From the NCBI GenBank assembly GCA_002897675.1, contig BDSU01000036.1:62001-126000 (forward strand): 64,000 nt of DNA, given 5' to 3'. A model generated the notes under the pieces. That model did no database searches, was not told the origin of the DNA, and was given only the letters and a program-made list of their open reading frames with translations. The DNA comes from a bacterium BMS3Abin02 (GTDB taxonomy: Bacteria; Actinomycetota; Acidimicrobiia; Spongiisociales; UBA4744). A program made the translations under genes and the position numbers. This document shows positions 15,836 to 24,582 of this stretch, piece by piece. The stretch's first letter is position 1. Every line of letters begins with the position of its first letter.

Positions 15836-17341
15836 TCATTTCCCGAGAACGAGATGAAGGGGGCTGCCGATGATGTAGGCACGCCAGGTCGTCGTGTCCT
15901 GGGCCGTCCCGTTGTAGGCGTAGTGCACCTTCCACCACCCACCCGGGTAGCCGGCGGGGAGATCGAACTCGGTCTTGAGCCATTTGCCGTCGTAGTTGTG
16001 GGCCGGTCTGGTTGCGTCGATTTCACAGGGGCTGCCTGAGCCGATCGTGGCAAGCGGGGACCAATCGTCGGTGACTTCGTCGCGGGTGCTGATCCGACAA
16101 CCACTCGTCCACGGGATCGTTCCGTCCGGGGGGCCGCGGAAAGAGATGATGTTGCTGACGTTGTTCTGCGCGTCGCCCGGGTCGTAGAGCTCGACCACGA
16201 AGGTCTTCCCGCGGTATGCGGAGTCCACTTCGGCGAGGTAGAAGTCCGCGCTGATCGCCGAGATATTGTTGAAGATCGAGATGTCCCCGATTCCGTACAG
16301 GTGCGGCGTCGCCCCAATTCCGGTCACGTTGAGCGAGTAGCGGTTGAGCCCGGTATCGTCATTCGCGTTGGGTGTGTCGACCTTGATCTCGAGCGTGTAG
16401 ATGCCGGTTACCGGATTGACGACGGTGCACAGCGGTTCCCAGACATAGGGGGCGCCGGCGGCGAGCTCCGGCTCTGGGCCCTTGGTCACGGTGCACACTG
16501 GAATCGCGTCGGTGACATCGAGCGGCGTCGAGTCCGGAACGTAGAGTGTTGCGGTGACGGTGTGGCCGGCGCCGCCGCAACCGCCGCACACGTTGTGATC
16601 GCCCGTCCGCTTGGGGTCGCCGCCAGGTGTGTGCAGCGCGAGGTCGAGCGTGTTGACGGTGAACGATGTGGTTCCGGAGGCCACCTCGATGCCGTAGAGG
16701 TAGCCGCGATCCCGCCACGACGGGTTGGGTGACGTGTCGCAGTTCTTGCCGCTGCCGGACTTGTCGGGGCACCACGACGAGTAGGCGTCGCCCATCTTGG
16801 TGTCGGTGTACTTGCCGTGGATGTTCGCCCAGAAGTTCGGCTGGTTGGTGCAGCCCGACTGTCGGGGATCGCAAGCGTTACCGAACTGGCTTTGCGGGCT
16901 CCCCATCGGCAGCGGCGGGACGAATTCGGCGACTGCCGATCGGGTGATTGTCTGAGAGCTCTTTCCGAGCACCTTGAGGAAGAACGTCGGCACGGTTGCC
17001 GTGACGGTCACGCGCAGCTCGTAGGGCGAGTCCGTAACGCCGCCGGCGTCCTTGACTTTCGATGGTGTCACAACCACACCATCGACACCGTCGGTGAACC
17101 CGTTGGCGCCCGCGATCTGCAGGGCTGTGCTGGAAGCAGTCGTCGCGAACTCGGCGGGCATGTAGATCACGCCGGCGAGTGCGGCTGCGTCCGCGGCCCG
17201 CTGGGCCCGGTTGGCGTTGAGGTAGAACCAGCCGAGATCGGTCGCGAAGGCCGACAGTCCGAGCAGAACGACGAGCATGATGCCCACCAGCGGGAGAACC
17301 GCTCCGTGCTCACTGCGGAGTCGCTGCAGCCTCCGTCTCAC
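15836..17341 (-). CDS. TadG-like protein (cassette A, third gene)
   Basis: This 501-residue protein has basic N-terminus MRRRLQRLRSEHGAVLPLVG, one TM helix, and the Tad-domain motif ATDLGWFYLNANRAQRAADA. An extracytoplasmic region follows with many cysteines (GNACDPRQSGCTN, NVCGGCGGAGH) and repeated beta-type segments (LYGIEVASGTTSFTV, LYGIGDISIFNN). It is paralogous to 13382-14896. The GTG at 17341 overlaps the stop of the preceding TadE-like gene (GTGA). The paired cysteines suggest disulfides outside the membrane (inference). No vWA metal-site motif (DxSxS) is visible. Confidence 0.75.
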   Translation of the reverse strand: MRRRLQRLRSEHGAVLPLVGIMLVVLLGLSAFATDLGWFYLNANRAQRAADAAALAGVIYMPAEFATTASSTALQIAGANGFTDGVDGVVVTPSKVKDAGGVTDSPYELRVTVTATVPTFFLKVLGKSSQTITRSAVAEFVPPLPMGSPQSQFGNACDPRQSGCTNQPNFWANIHGKYTDTKMGDAYSSWCPDKSGSGKNCDTSPNPSWRDRGYLYGIEVASGTTSFTVNTLDLALHTPGGDPKRTGDHNVCGGCGGAGHTVTATLYVPDSTPLDVTDAIPVCTVTKGPEPELAAGAPYVWEPLCTVVNPVTGIYTLEIKVDTPNANDDTGLNRYSLNVTGIGATPHLYGIGDISIFNNISAISADFYLAEVDSAYRGKTFVVELYDPGDAQNNVSNIISFRGPPDGTIPWTSGCRISTRDEVTDDWSPLATIGSGSPCEIDATRPAHNYDGKWLKTEFDLPAGYPGGWWKVHYAYNGTAQDTTTWRAYIIGSPLHLVLGK

Positions 17342-17907
17342 AACCCTGCTCCTTGTGCCGGTTCGAGCTGGAACACGCTGTCGTCAGACCACGGGCCGCC
17401 CGGAAGCGGCATGAAGTTCGTCAACCAGGAGTGGTCGAAGACGATTCGAACACCGAGTTGATCCAGGTCCGGAAGACGATCGTCACGCAACGCGGGTGTC
17501 CACGGACAGCCGTTGATCCCCATGCACAGCCAGCCCCCGCCGGCCTTCGGGACATACACGTTGCTGGTGCTGCACTGTCCTTCGCTGCCGATGGCACATC
17601 CCAAAGTTGCATCTGCAGGATCCCCGTTGCTGTCGGCCTTGTAGATCCAGACGGCCTGCACAGTGGACGAGGTCGTGTCCGCCAGTGCCTCTTCCACTGC
17701 GCTGAGGACGATCGCGTCCGCCGCGGCGGTCGTTCCGGCCGCCGAGCCGATGCGAGCACCGGTGCGTGCCGCGTTGGAGACCGACAGCCAGTCGATGAAC
17801 GCGAAGCCGAACTCCGCCACACCAAGCGCCAGCACCAGCAGGATCGGCAGCACGAACGCCGCCTCGATCGTGCTGGCCCCGGCCTCGCGCTTCAGGAAGC
17901 GTCTCAT
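17338..17907 (-). CDS. TadE-like minor pilin protein (cassette A, second gene)
   Basis: This 189-residue protein opens MRRFLKREAGASTIEAAFVL and runs into a pilin-like hydrophobic helix with a Glu near its start. The conserved SVSNAARTGARIGSAAG follows, and a C-terminal domain with GVRIVFDHSWLTNFMPLPGG. It is paralogous to 12814-13377. The ATG at 17907 overlaps the upstream gene's stop (ATGA), and its own stop overlaps the GTG of the TadG-like gene, so all three are tightly coupled. Four cysteines lie in the central part. Confidence 0.8.
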   Translation of the reverse strand: MRRFLKREAGASTIEAAFVLPILLVLALGVAEFGFAFIDWLSVSNAARTGARIGSAAGTTAAADAIVLSAVEEALADTTSSTVQAVWIYKADSNGDPADATLGCAIGSEGQCSTSNVYVPKAGGGWLCMGINGCPWTPALRDDRLPDLDQLGVRIVFDHSWLTNFMPLPGGPWSDDSVFQLEPAQGAGL

Positions 17908-18422
17908 CCGAACACCTGCGGTTCGATGTCCATGATCACCGTTTTCTTCCAGTCCGTCGGCCCGATGGAGAACAGGCCGGTCACCCACTGGTGACGAAAC
18001 TCGATGGAGACCTCGATGCGGTCGGTCGGTGTCGATATTCTCCGACTCCCAGGGTCCCATCCGGGCTGGACGTAGGCGGGCTCGGTTGGATCAGGGCACG
18101 GTGTCCAGCGACATGGAGTGCCACCATTCCACGCGTACGCCGTCTTCTCGCTCATGTTGTCCGGGTTCGCCACCGAGACGCTGACGAGATTGGTCATGCC
18201 GGCGGCGGTCATGGCGCGTTCGACGGCGCGAAGGATCTCGATGTCGGCAGCCGCGTCGTTCCCGGCCACGGCCCCGACTCTGACGCCTTCCCTGCTCGCG
18301 TGACTGATCGAGAGCCAGTCCTTGAAGGCCAGGCTGAACTCCATGATGCCGTACAGGACGGTGAAGAGGAGTATCGAGATGATGGCGAACTCGACGAGGG
18401 TTGCACCGCGCTCGTCCTTCAT
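17904..18422 (-). CDS. TadE-like minor pilin protein (cassette A, first gene)
   Basis: This 172-residue protein opens MKDERGATLVEFAIISILLF (pilin-like N-terminal helix with Glu), then SHASREGVRVGAVAG. The C-terminal part contains RIEVSIEFRHQWVTGLFS and ends IMDIEPQVFG. The start is the ATG at 18422, about 55 nt after the predicted transcription start; the upstream ORF extension covers the promoter and is rejected. It is first of three overlapping genes and paralogous to 14893-15474. Confidence 0.8.
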   Translation of the reverse strand: MKDERGATLVEFAIISILLFTVLYGIMEFSLAFKDWLSISHASREGVRVGAVAGNDAAADIEILRAVERAMTAAGMTNLVSVSVANPDNMSEKTAYAWNGGTPCRWTPCPDPTEPAYVQPGWDPGSRRISTPTDRIEVSIEFRHQWVTGLFSIGPTDWKKTVIMDIEPQVFG

Positions 18423-18484
18423 TCGGTTGGCAGGGTGCGGGTCATACAATTTCGCCCCGATGGATGCTACTACTCTAAGTGGTG

Positions 18485-18513
18485 ATAATACTGCAATAGG
18501 TGGTTGGCTACAA
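18485..18513 (-). promoter_or_regulatory. Promoter for TadE/TadG cassette A
   Basis: On the minus strand, TTGTAG (18513-18508) and TATTAT (18490-18485) are exactly 17 bp apart, in an unusually AT-rich patch for this genome. Transcription would begin near 18477, giving a leader of about 55 nt. Confidence 0.6.
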
Positions 18514-18730
18514 GGGGTCATCTGGAGTCCACCGGAGTCTTCGACCGGTGTCTCGAGGCTCCGGCGCGTCTCCGCGGTTTCGGTGAGGGGGGCGATGGCC
18601 GTGAGATGAGGGTTCGTGTCGATCTGAGGTCCCGGCGATGGGAGGTGCGTCCGCGTTCCGATCGCCGGCAGCGGCGGATTCGAGTCGGAGGAGGGGTCCC
18701 GATCAGGGCCCCTCCTCCGTTCGACGGCGG
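18514..18730. other. Non-coding stretch between cassette A promoter and sdhB
   Basis: Together with the promoter this makes a gene-free gap of about 300 bp. Apart from the terminator hairpin at 18687-18718 I see only GC-rich sequence with small inverted repeats (for example CCGGAGTC-TTCGACCGG near 18532) and no convincing ORF. Confidence 0.4.
18687..18718 (-). terminator. Terminator after sdhB
   Basis: GGAGGAGGGG (18687-18696) pairs with CCCCTCCTCC (18709-18718). It starts 13 bp past the sdhB stop in the leftward direction. No T-run is present. Confidence 0.7.
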
Positions 18731-19498
18731 TTATTGGACCGTCTGTCCGGTCCGCTTCCTGTTCTTGAGTTTCGCTTTGACGTAATCCAGGTTCATCATC
18801 GCGATGAAGTCGATGGAGATGCTCTTCGGGCACGCCGCTTCACACTCACCCTGGTTGGTGCACGAGCCGAAGTACAGCTCCATCTCGTCGACCATCGCTT
18901 CGACCCTCGTCCAGCGCTCCGGTTGGCCCTGCGGCAACAGGTTCAAGTGTGCCACCTTGGCGGCGGTGAACAGTTGTGCCGCACCGTTGGGACACGCGGC
19001 CACGCAGGCACCGCATCCGATGCAGGCCGCAGCGTCCATGGCGGCGTCCGACGCCGGCTTGGGCACCGGGATCAGGTTGGCATCCGGGGCGCTACCTGCC
19101 CGGATCGTGATGTAGCCGCCGGCCTCGATGATGCGGTCGAGCGGACTGCGATCGACGACCAGGTCCTTGACGATCGGGAACGCCTTCGCGCGCCACGGTT
19201 CGACGAAGATGGTGTCACCGTCGCTGAACTTGCGCATGTGGAGCTGACAGGTTGCCGTTCCATTCTGCGGTCCGTGGGGATGGCCGTTGATCACCATGCC
19301 GCACATCCCGCAGATGCCTTCGCGGCAGTCGCTGTCGAATGCAACCGGCTCTTCGCCCCTGGAGGTGAGCCGTTCGTTGACGACATCGAGCATCTCCAGG
19401 AATGACATGTGCTCACTGATGTCTTGTACTGGGATCGTTTCGAACGCGCCGGGAGCATCGGGTCCGTCCTGGCGCCAGACTTTGAGTGTGACGTCCAT
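18731..19498 (-). CDS. sdhB: Succinate dehydrogenase / fumarate reductase iron-sulfur subunit
   Basis: This 255-residue electron-transfer subunit of complex II has an N-terminal plant-type ferredoxin domain with the [2Fe-2S] ligands in [12 protein letters not shown] and a later Cys in TATCQLH. The C-terminal part carries [14 protein letters not shown] and [14 protein letters not shown] for the [4Fe-4S] and [3Fe-4S] clusters. It passes electrons from SdhA FAD to quinone at the membrane anchor. The ATG overlaps the sdhA stop by one base (TAATG). It is last gene of sdhCAB, followed by a terminator. Sequence alone does not separate succinate oxidation from fumarate reduction, but the aerobic TCA genes nearby favour the former. 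Confidence 0.93.
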   Translation of the reverse strand: MDVTLKVWRQDGPDAPGAFETIPVQDISEHMSFLEMLDVVNERLTSRGEEPVAFDSDCREGICGMCGMVINGHPHGPQNGTATCQLHMRKFSDGDTIFVEPWRAKAFPIVKDLVVDRSPLDRIIEAGGYITIRAGSAPDANLIPVPKPASDAAMDAAACIGCGACVAACPNGAAQLFTAAKVAHLNLLPQGQPERWTRVEAMVDEMELYFGSCTNQGECEAACPKSISIDFIAMMNLDYVKAKLKNRKRTGQTVQ

Positions 19499-21423
19499 TA
19501 CTTGTAGCTCCTTTGCGAGAGCGCGACGTACTCGAACTCGAGCGGCTCCTTGTGCAGAACCTCCTCGATCTCGCGGCCGATGCCCTTGAACTCCCAGGCG
19601 GCGACATACGAGTACTCGTCGTCGTTGCGGAGCGCCTCACCCTCCTCCGTCTGGCTTTCGACGCGAAAATGGCCGCCGCACGACTCTCTCCTGTCGAGTG
19701 CGTCGAGCGCCATCAGCTCCGCCAGCTCGAAGAAGTCCCAGACTCGGCCGGCGTTGGCCAGCGCCTGGTTGAAGCTCTCGTTCGTGCCGAGCACCTTCAG
19801 GTCCGAATGGAACTCCTCGCGGAGTGCCCGGATCATCTCCAGGGCCTCGGTGAGTCCCGCTTCGCTGCGTTCCATGCCAACGTGTGTGACGAGGATCTTG
19901 CCGAGCTCCTTGTTGAACCACGTGGCCGTATGGGTTCCGTCGACCGAGAGGAGATGATCGAGACGGTCACGAACCTCTCGCTCGATCTGGACGAAGGCTT
20001 CGCCTGTGACGTCCATGGGTTTGGTGCCCAGCAGCGGTGCCAGATAGTTGCCGATCGTGTATGGGAGCACGAAGTAGCCATCGGCCAGACCCTGCATCAG
20101 CGCGCTCGCTCCGAGGCGGTTGGCGCCGTGGTCGGAGAAGTTTGCTTCGCCGACCACGAACAGCCCCGGGATGGTGCTCATCAATTCGTAGTCGACCCAG
20201 AGGCCACCCATCGTGTAGTGCGTTGCGGGGTAGATCCGCATCGGCACCTCGTACGGGTTCTCGTCCGTGATGCGTTGGTACATCTCGAACAGGTTGCCGT
20301 AGCGCTCCTCGATGGTCTCCCTGCCCAGCCGTTTGATCGAGTCGGTGAGGTCCAGGTAGACGCCGTTCTTGCGTGGACCGACTCCCCGTCCCTCATCGAT
20401 CATCTTCTTCGCGTTGCGTGAAGCGACGTCTCGAGGCACCAGGTTGCCGAACGACGGATACCGCCGCTCCAGGTAGTAGTCCCGGTCTTCTTCGGGGATC
20501 TGGTTGGGAGGACGAGTCTCGTTCGGGTCCTTGGGTACCCAGATTCGGCCGTCGTTGCGCAGCGACTCCGACATGAGTGTCAACTTCGACTGGAACTCCT
20601 CGCTCTGCGGAATGCACGTCGGATGGATCTGGACGAAGCACGGGTTTGCAAACGCCGCACCTCGTCGATGCGCTCGCCAGATGGCCGTGGCGTTGCAGGC
20701 CATGGCGTTGGTCGACAGGTAGTACACGTTGCCGTACCCGCCGGTGGCGAGCACGACCGCATGTGCGGAGTGGCTCTCGATCTCACCGGTGAGCAGGTTT
20801 CGGGTGACGATGCCGACCGCCCTGCCGTCGTGGACGACTAGATCGAGCATCTCCATTCGCGTGTGCAGCGTGACCTTGCCGGCGTGGATCTGATTGGCCA
20901 TGGCCTGGTAGGAGCCGAGAAGCAACTGCTGGCCGGTCTGGCCACGGGCGTAGAAGGTTCGTGACACGAGTGCGCCGCCGAACGACCGGTTTGCCAGCGT
21001 GCCGCCGTACTCGCGGGCGAATGGCACCCCTTGAGCGGTGCACTGGTCGATGATTTCGTCGGCCACTTCGGCCAAGCGGTGCACGTTGGCCTCGCGGGAG
21101 CGGTAGTCGCCGCCCTTGACCGTGTCGTAGAACAATCGGAACACCGAGTCGCCGTCGTTCGTGTAGTTCTTGGTGGCGTTTATTCCGCCCTGAGCGGCGA
21201 TGCTGTGGGCTCGTCGTGGCGTGTCGTGGTATGTGAAGACCTCGACCTCGTAGCCGAGTTCGCCGAGTGTCGCTGCCGCCGAAGAGCCTGCCAAGCCGGC
21301 ACCCACGATGATGATCTTGTACTTGCGCTTGTTCGCAGGGTTGACCAGTTTCGTGTGGAAGCGATACTTGGTCCACTTCTCTCCGATCGGTCCCTCCGGG
21401 ATCTTTGCATCGAGTTTGATCAT
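19498..21423 (-). CDS. sdhA: Succinate dehydrogenase / fumarate reductase flavoprotein subunit
   Basis: This 641-residue FAD subunit oxidises succinate to fumarate in the cytoplasm. It has the dinucleotide fold [20 protein letters not shown], and [14 protein letters not shown] with the His expected to carry [26 protein letters not shown], and the active-site region [16 protein letters not shown] and [16 protein letters not shown] follow. The ATG at 21423 has AGCGGAGGGACATC in front; an ORF extension of nine codons is not needed. The sequence is of the class that pairs with a single five-helix b558-type anchor, as the neighbouring sdhC confirms. Confidence 0.95.
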   Translation of the reverse strand: MIKLDAKIPEGPIGEKWTKYRFHTKLVNPANKRKYKIIIVGAGLAGSSAAATLGELGYEVEVFTYHDTPRRAHSIAAQGGINATKNYTNDGDSVFRLFYDTVKGGDYRSREANVHRLAEVADEIIDQCTAQGVPFAREYGGTLANRSFGGALVSRTFYARGQTGQQLLLGSYQAMANQIHAGKVTLHTRMEMLDLVVHDGRAVGIVTRNLLTGEIESHSAHAVVLATGGYGNVYYLSTNAMACNATAIWRAHRRGAAFANPCFVQIHPTCIPQSEEFQSKLTLMSESLRNDGRIWVPKDPNETRPPNQIPEEDRDYYLERRYPSFGNLVPRDVASRNAKKMIDEGRGVGPRKNGVYLDLTDSIKRLGRETIEERYGNLFEMYQRITDENPYEVPMRIYPATHYTMGGLWVDYELMSTIPGLFVVGEANFSDHGANRLGASALMQGLADGYFVLPYTIGNYLAPLLGTKPMDVTGEAFVQIEREVRDRLDHLLSVDGTHTATWFNKELGKILVTHVGMERSEAGLTEALEMIRALREEFHSDLKVLGTNESFNQALANAGRVWDFFELAELMALDALDRRESCGGHFRVESQTEEGEALRNDDEYSYVAAWEFKGIGREIEEVLHKEPLEFEYVALSQRSYK

Positions 21424-21436
21424 GATGTCCCTCCGC

Positions 21437-22195
21437 TCACCCGACCACATGGGTCAGCACCGCGAGCGGAATGCTGACGTTGCCGATCACGATTACCAAG
21501 GCGAACGCCGTGGCAAACCACCGTCGCCATGGGTTGAACCGTGGGTTGTTCCATCCCAGACTCTGGAAGAGACTCCATGCGCCGTGGTAGATGTGAAAGC
21601 CCAACAGGATGTTGGCGATGATGTAGAACGTCGCAACCGGCCAGCGAGAGAAGCTGGCCACGATGTTGTCGTACACCGCGCCGCGTACGAACTCAGGGTT
21701 CGCGTTGCCCCACGTCAGGTCCATCAAGTGCCAGGCGAGGAAGATCAGGATGATCACGCCCGACCAGCGCATCGTTCTGGACGCGTAGTCGGCCACCAGA
21801 TACTCCCTCGGTGTCCGGTAGCGGACGGGCTTCACGCCCCATCCTCTCGCCTTCCAGTTTGTGACGGTCAGTGAGTAGGCCGCGTGGAGATGGAGCACGA
21901 GCGCCGCTGCGATCACGCTGCGGAACAGCCAGAGGAAGACGGTGCGGGGGAGGAACGGCTGAAGGATCGTACGCAGCCACTCGGCGTACTCGTCGATGTG
22001 GTAGACGCCTTCGGCATTCGCGCCGAGGAAGATCTTCAGGTTCCCGATCATGTGGGCGAGGACATACGTCAGGAAGAGAATGCCCGTAACCGCCATGACC
22101 CACTTCTTCCCGACATCCGAGCCGTAGAACTCGCCGAAGAACGTCCGGTATCGTTTGGGCGTTCTCCTGCCCGTGCCTTGTTGGGTGGTCGTCAC
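21437..22195 (-). CDS. sdhC: Succinate dehydrogenase cytochrome b558 subunit
   Basis: This 252-residue single membrane anchor of the b558 type has five hydrophobic helices (for example [70 protein letters not shown]). Its conserved histidines ([29 protein letters not shown]) would bind two hemes and help make the quinone site. The start is the GTG at 22195, directly after GAGGAGGTTCGTA. It is first gene of sdhCAB and divergent from whiB across 207 bp. A TGCTAGCCT (extended -10-like) sits about 40 bp upstream of the start. Confidence 0.93.
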   Translation of the reverse strand: MTTTQQGTGRRTPKRYRTFFGEFYGSDVGKKWVMAVTGILFLTYVLAHMIGNLKIFLGANAEGVYHIDEYAEWLRTILQPFLPRTVFLWLFRSVIAAALVLHLHAAYSLTVTNWKARGWGVKPVRYRTPREYLVADYASRTMRWSGVIILIFLAWHLMDLTWGNANPEFVRGAVYDNIVASFSRWPVATFYIIANILLGFHIYHGAWSLFQSLGWNNPRFNPWRRWFATAFALVIVIGNVSIPLAVLTHVVG

Positions 22196-22337
22196 TACGA
22201 ACCTCCTCAGCACAGTGGGATAGTGATCGCGGGGAGGCTAGCACCGGGAGGCCTTGGTTCTCGATTCGAAGGAGTTTTCACGGCAGGGTGACTCCATCAG
22301 AGGTTCCGGTACTTGTCCACGGCCGGTCGATTGGGGG

Positions 22338-22375
22338 TTGACAGCGCGCGCGCGGTTTGATTACATGTATGTAAT
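22338..22375 (+). promoter_or_regulatory. whiB promoter region with overlapping palindromes
   Basis: TTGACA at 22338-22343 is a perfect -35, followed by an alternating GC run. At the -10 position lies ATTACAT-GT-ATGTAAT (22360-22375), a 7-bp inverted repeat, itself overlapping the perfect 10-bp palindrome TGTAATTACA (22370-22379). The AT-rich palindromes cover the expected -10 (TTACAT or TACATG) and look like an operator. Confidence 0.55.
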
Positions 22376-22402
22376 TACACGTTTGGCGCTTGGAGGGCAG
22401 TC

Positions 22403-22678
22403 TTGTACAGGAGTCTCATCGAGGCGCTCACCGTCGAGGATCTGTCCTGGCAGGACTATTCGAACTGTAGAGGGGGCGATGCGAACCTGTTCTTCCCCGA
22501 GCGTGGCGCGTCGACTCGAAAGGCCAAAGCCATCTGCGGCGCCTGTGAGGTTCGTGTCGAGTGCCTCGAATTCGCCATCGAGCAGAGCGAGAAGTTCGGT
22601 ATCTGGGGGGGCCTCTCCGAACGTGAGCGGCGGCGCATCCGCAAAGAACGCGCGACCAAGATACGCAGAGTCTCCTGA
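22403..22678 (+). CDS. whiB: WhiB-family iron-sulfur transcription factor
   Basis: This 91-residue WhiB-like protein has the four cluster cysteines Cys22, Cys45, Cys48 and Cys54 (C-x22-C-x2-C-x5-C), the turn motif FGIWGGLSERERR and a basic C-terminal tail (RRIRKERATKIRR) for DNA contact. WhiB proteins bind [4Fe-4S], associate with the main sigma factor and occur almost only in actinobacteria. The start is a TTG at 22403 with GGAGGG upstream. The short, core-only form resembles WhiB1/WhiB2-type proteins; I cannot choose between subclasses. Overlapping AT-rich palindromes at its -10 region suggest tight regulation. Confidence 0.93.
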   Translation: MYRSLIEALTVEDLSWQDYSNCRGGDANLFFPERGASTRKAKAICGACEVRVECLEFAIEQSEKFGIWGGLSERERRRIRKERATKIRRVS

Positions 22679-22736
22679 ACGGAGCGGTTCGCCCGGTAGC
22701 CGGTAGCATGAATGCCATCCAGAGGGAGGAGATGCG

Positions 22737-23678
22737 GTGGAAGACCTCGGGTTCGTCGGTGTGGTTCTCCTGGTCGTGGCGGTCTTTCTCGCGATCGTGG
22801 GCATGGTGCTGAGTCGAAGGACGAAGGCACTCAAGGAACAGCTCGAGGTCGGTGATTCTCTCGCACCCGAACTCGATCTCGAACGGCCCCGTCCCCGGGT
22901 CACGGCGTTCCATGTGCAGGGGGAGGAGGCACAAGTCACGTTCGACGTCCCCCTGCCTCCGGGTGACGCGGACCCGGTCCTCGTCGAACTCCTCCTCTCC
23001 GAAGCCCTGGAGGTCGTGCACGACAAGCAGCATTCGCTGCCCATCGAAGACATCACGAAGGTGGTCGTGTTTGCAGGGCGCGGGGGAGAACCGCGCAGGA
23101 TCGGGGAGCTGCCACTCACCGAGCCGGGGCTACTGCCCCCGCTGTCGGTCGTGCCGCGGCTGCGTTTTGCGAGCATCGGTCTCGACGCGCTGGACCGGCA
23201 GTTCGAGGAGGAGCCCGTCAGTGCACCGCCGGAGCTCGTGTCGGTCAAGGCGAGCGACACGCTCAAGCCGATCGGTGAGGAGCTGCGAATTCCGAAGGCT
23301 CTCGACATCGGCCTTCGCGCCCAAGGCATCGACCCGGGTTCGATGACCGCCGCCGCCATGGTTCGGGGCATACTGCGCCTGTTCGGATACTCGATCTCTC
23401 CCGGTGCAGATCCCGCCGTGTACACGGCCACGAAGGCGGGAACGACGACGTACGTGCGTGAGGACGTCTACCGGCCCGGCGACTATCCCGAACTCGACGA
23501 AGGAACGGTTCGCTCGTTCATGGTCGAGTTTCTGAATGCCGGCGCAGACCGTGGCTTGCTCGTCAGCGCCAAGTTCGCCCCTTTCAGCATCTACAACCAG
23601 GAGCAGCGAGAACCGAGGGTGCGATTCGTGACCCGGGAACGCCTCCAGAAGTTCATCGACTCGTTCTCTCTGGATTGA
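22737..23678 (+). CDS. Membrane-anchored protein of unknown function
   Basis: This 313-residue protein has one N-terminal TM helix (GVVLLVVAVFLAIVGMVLS) followed by basic and then acidic linker residues. A beta-rich domain follows (about 50-150, HVQGEEAQVTFDVPLPPGD). The C-terminal alpha/beta domain (about 190-313) includes SMTAAAMVRGILRLFGYSI, VRSFMVEFLNAGADRGLLVS and VRFVTRERLQKFIDSF. I do not recognise the family. The C-terminal domain has a loose look of a nuclease-like fold, but I see no PD-(D/E)xK motif. GTG 22737 has GGGAGGAG upstream; TAGCAT at 22703 may be a -10. The next gene starts 2 bases after its stop. Confidence 0.7.
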   Translation: MEDLGFVGVVLLVVAVFLAIVGMVLSRRTKALKEQLEVGDSLAPELDLERPRPRVTAFHVQGEEAQVTFDVPLPPGDADPVLVELLLSEALEVVHDKQHSLPIEDITKVVVFAGRGGEPRRIGELPLTEPGLLPPLSVVPRLRFASIGLDALDRQFEEEPVSAPPELVSVKASDTLKPIGEELRIPKALDIGLRAQGIDPGSMTAAAMVRGILRLFGYSISPGADPAVYTATKAGTTTYVREDVYRPGDYPELDEGTVRSFMVEFLNAGADRGLLVSAKFAPFSIYNQEQREPRVRFVTRERLQKFIDSFSLD

Positions 23679-23680
23679 CC

Positions 23681-24367
23681 GTGCGCTTCGGCGTCGCGAT
23701 TTCCGGGGATCCGGATCCGACGTTCCCGGAGGACGTGGCCGGGCTCGAGAACGCCGGTTTCGCAAGTCTCTGGTTCGGGCTCGATGGGGCGGACTGGCAT
23801 CCGATCGTCCTCGCGTCTGCCGCTGCGATGGTGACCACCGGTGCGGAACTGGTCGTCGCGCTTGCCGACCCGACACCTGTGACCGCCAAGTCCGTCGGGT
23901 CTCTCGATGCGCTCAGCGGAGGTAGAAGCCGGGTCCTCGTCGAGACGGCCGGTGATGCTGCACTCATGAGAGCCATGCTCGGTGGCGATCGAGTCAACTA
24001 TGACGGTGTTCCCTTCCGGGTCGTGGACGCCCCGGTGCTGCCGGCTCCGGTGCAAGAGCGGGTCCCGATCTGGACGCGGGCGGCAGAGCTGGCGGCCGGC
24101 GTCGACGGGTGGCTGGCGACATGCGTCGAGGCGTACGAGGCGCTGGTGGGAACGGTCGACCAGGCGTGTCGCGACGTAGGAAGCGACCCTGCGCTGCTGC
24201 GGCGAGCCGTGCTGGTCGATGGCCGAGGCGAGAGGGTCACCTCCGCCCTGTTCGCGGCGACAGCGGGTGAGCTGGCGCAGCGGCTGCACGAGGTCGACGA
24301 GATCGTCCTTCGGCTGGATCGTCGGTCTTGGCGGGTCGCCGGTGAGGTCCTGGCCGGGATGAAGTAG
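23681..24367 (+). CDS. Compact luciferase-like (LLM-type) protein
   Basis: This 228-residue protein has luciferase-like monooxygenase motifs: N-terminal VRFGVAISGDPDPTFPEDVA, LENAGFASLWFGLDG, KSVGSLDALSGGRSRVLVE and YDGVPFRVVDAPVLP. Full LLM flavin or F420 enzymes have about 300 residues. Here the block between the GGRSRV strand and the YDG loop is very short, so the TIM barrel is reduced. It may be a degenerate or cofactor-free member. The start is the GTG at 23681, just after the upstream stop, without a clear ribosome-binding site (coupled translation). Confidence 0.65.
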   Translation: MRFGVAISGDPDPTFPEDVAGLENAGFASLWFGLDGADWHPIVLASAAAMVTTGAELVVALADPTPVTAKSVGSLDALSGGRSRVLVETAGDAALMRAMLGGDRVNYDGVPFRVVDAPVLPAPVQERVPIWTRAAELAAGVDGWLATCVEAYEALVGTVDQACRDVGSDPALLRRAVLVDGRGERVTSALFAATAGELAQRLHEVDEIVLRLDRRSWRVAGEVLAGMK

Positions 24368-24395
24368 GATCAGGTCCTGATACGGAAGGTGAAGT

Positions 24396-24581
24396 ATGTT
24401 CGGAGGAAGAGTCGGCGGGCCTGAGTTGATCATCATCCTCGTCGTCCTATTGCTCCTCTTTGGGGCCCGCAAGTTGCCAGACCTCGCTCGTTCACTGGGC
24501 GCCTCCGCCAAGGAGTTCCGCCGAGGCCTCGATCAGGGTGCGTCGGAAAAGCCTGAGGACGAATCTGGCGAAGAGGAATAG
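24396..24581 (+). CDS. tatA: Sec-independent translocase component TatA/TatE
   Basis: This 61-residue protein has a short N-terminal helix with GGPELIIILVVLLLLFGARK, the FG-x-(R/K)-LP hinge (FGARKLPDLARSLG), an amphipathic helix and a charged acidic tail. That is the TatA/E plan for the pore-forming subunit of twin-arginine export. The ATG at 24396 has GGAAGGTG upstream. The leader has the small palindrome ATCAGG-T-CCTGAT (24369-24381) and a TAGGAT hexamer just before it. tatB and tatC are not in the window. Confidence 0.9.
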   Translation: MFGGRVGGPELIIILVVLLLLFGARKLPDLARSLGASAKEFRRGLDQGASEKPEDESGEEE

Positions 24582-24582
24582 C

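Noticed and set aside
22737-23678. Restriction-endonuclease-like (PD-(D/E)xK) domain in the membrane-anchored unknown protein
   Set aside because: The C-terminal pattern is loosely similar but no PD-(D/E)xK residues could be identified, so no nuclease was claimed.
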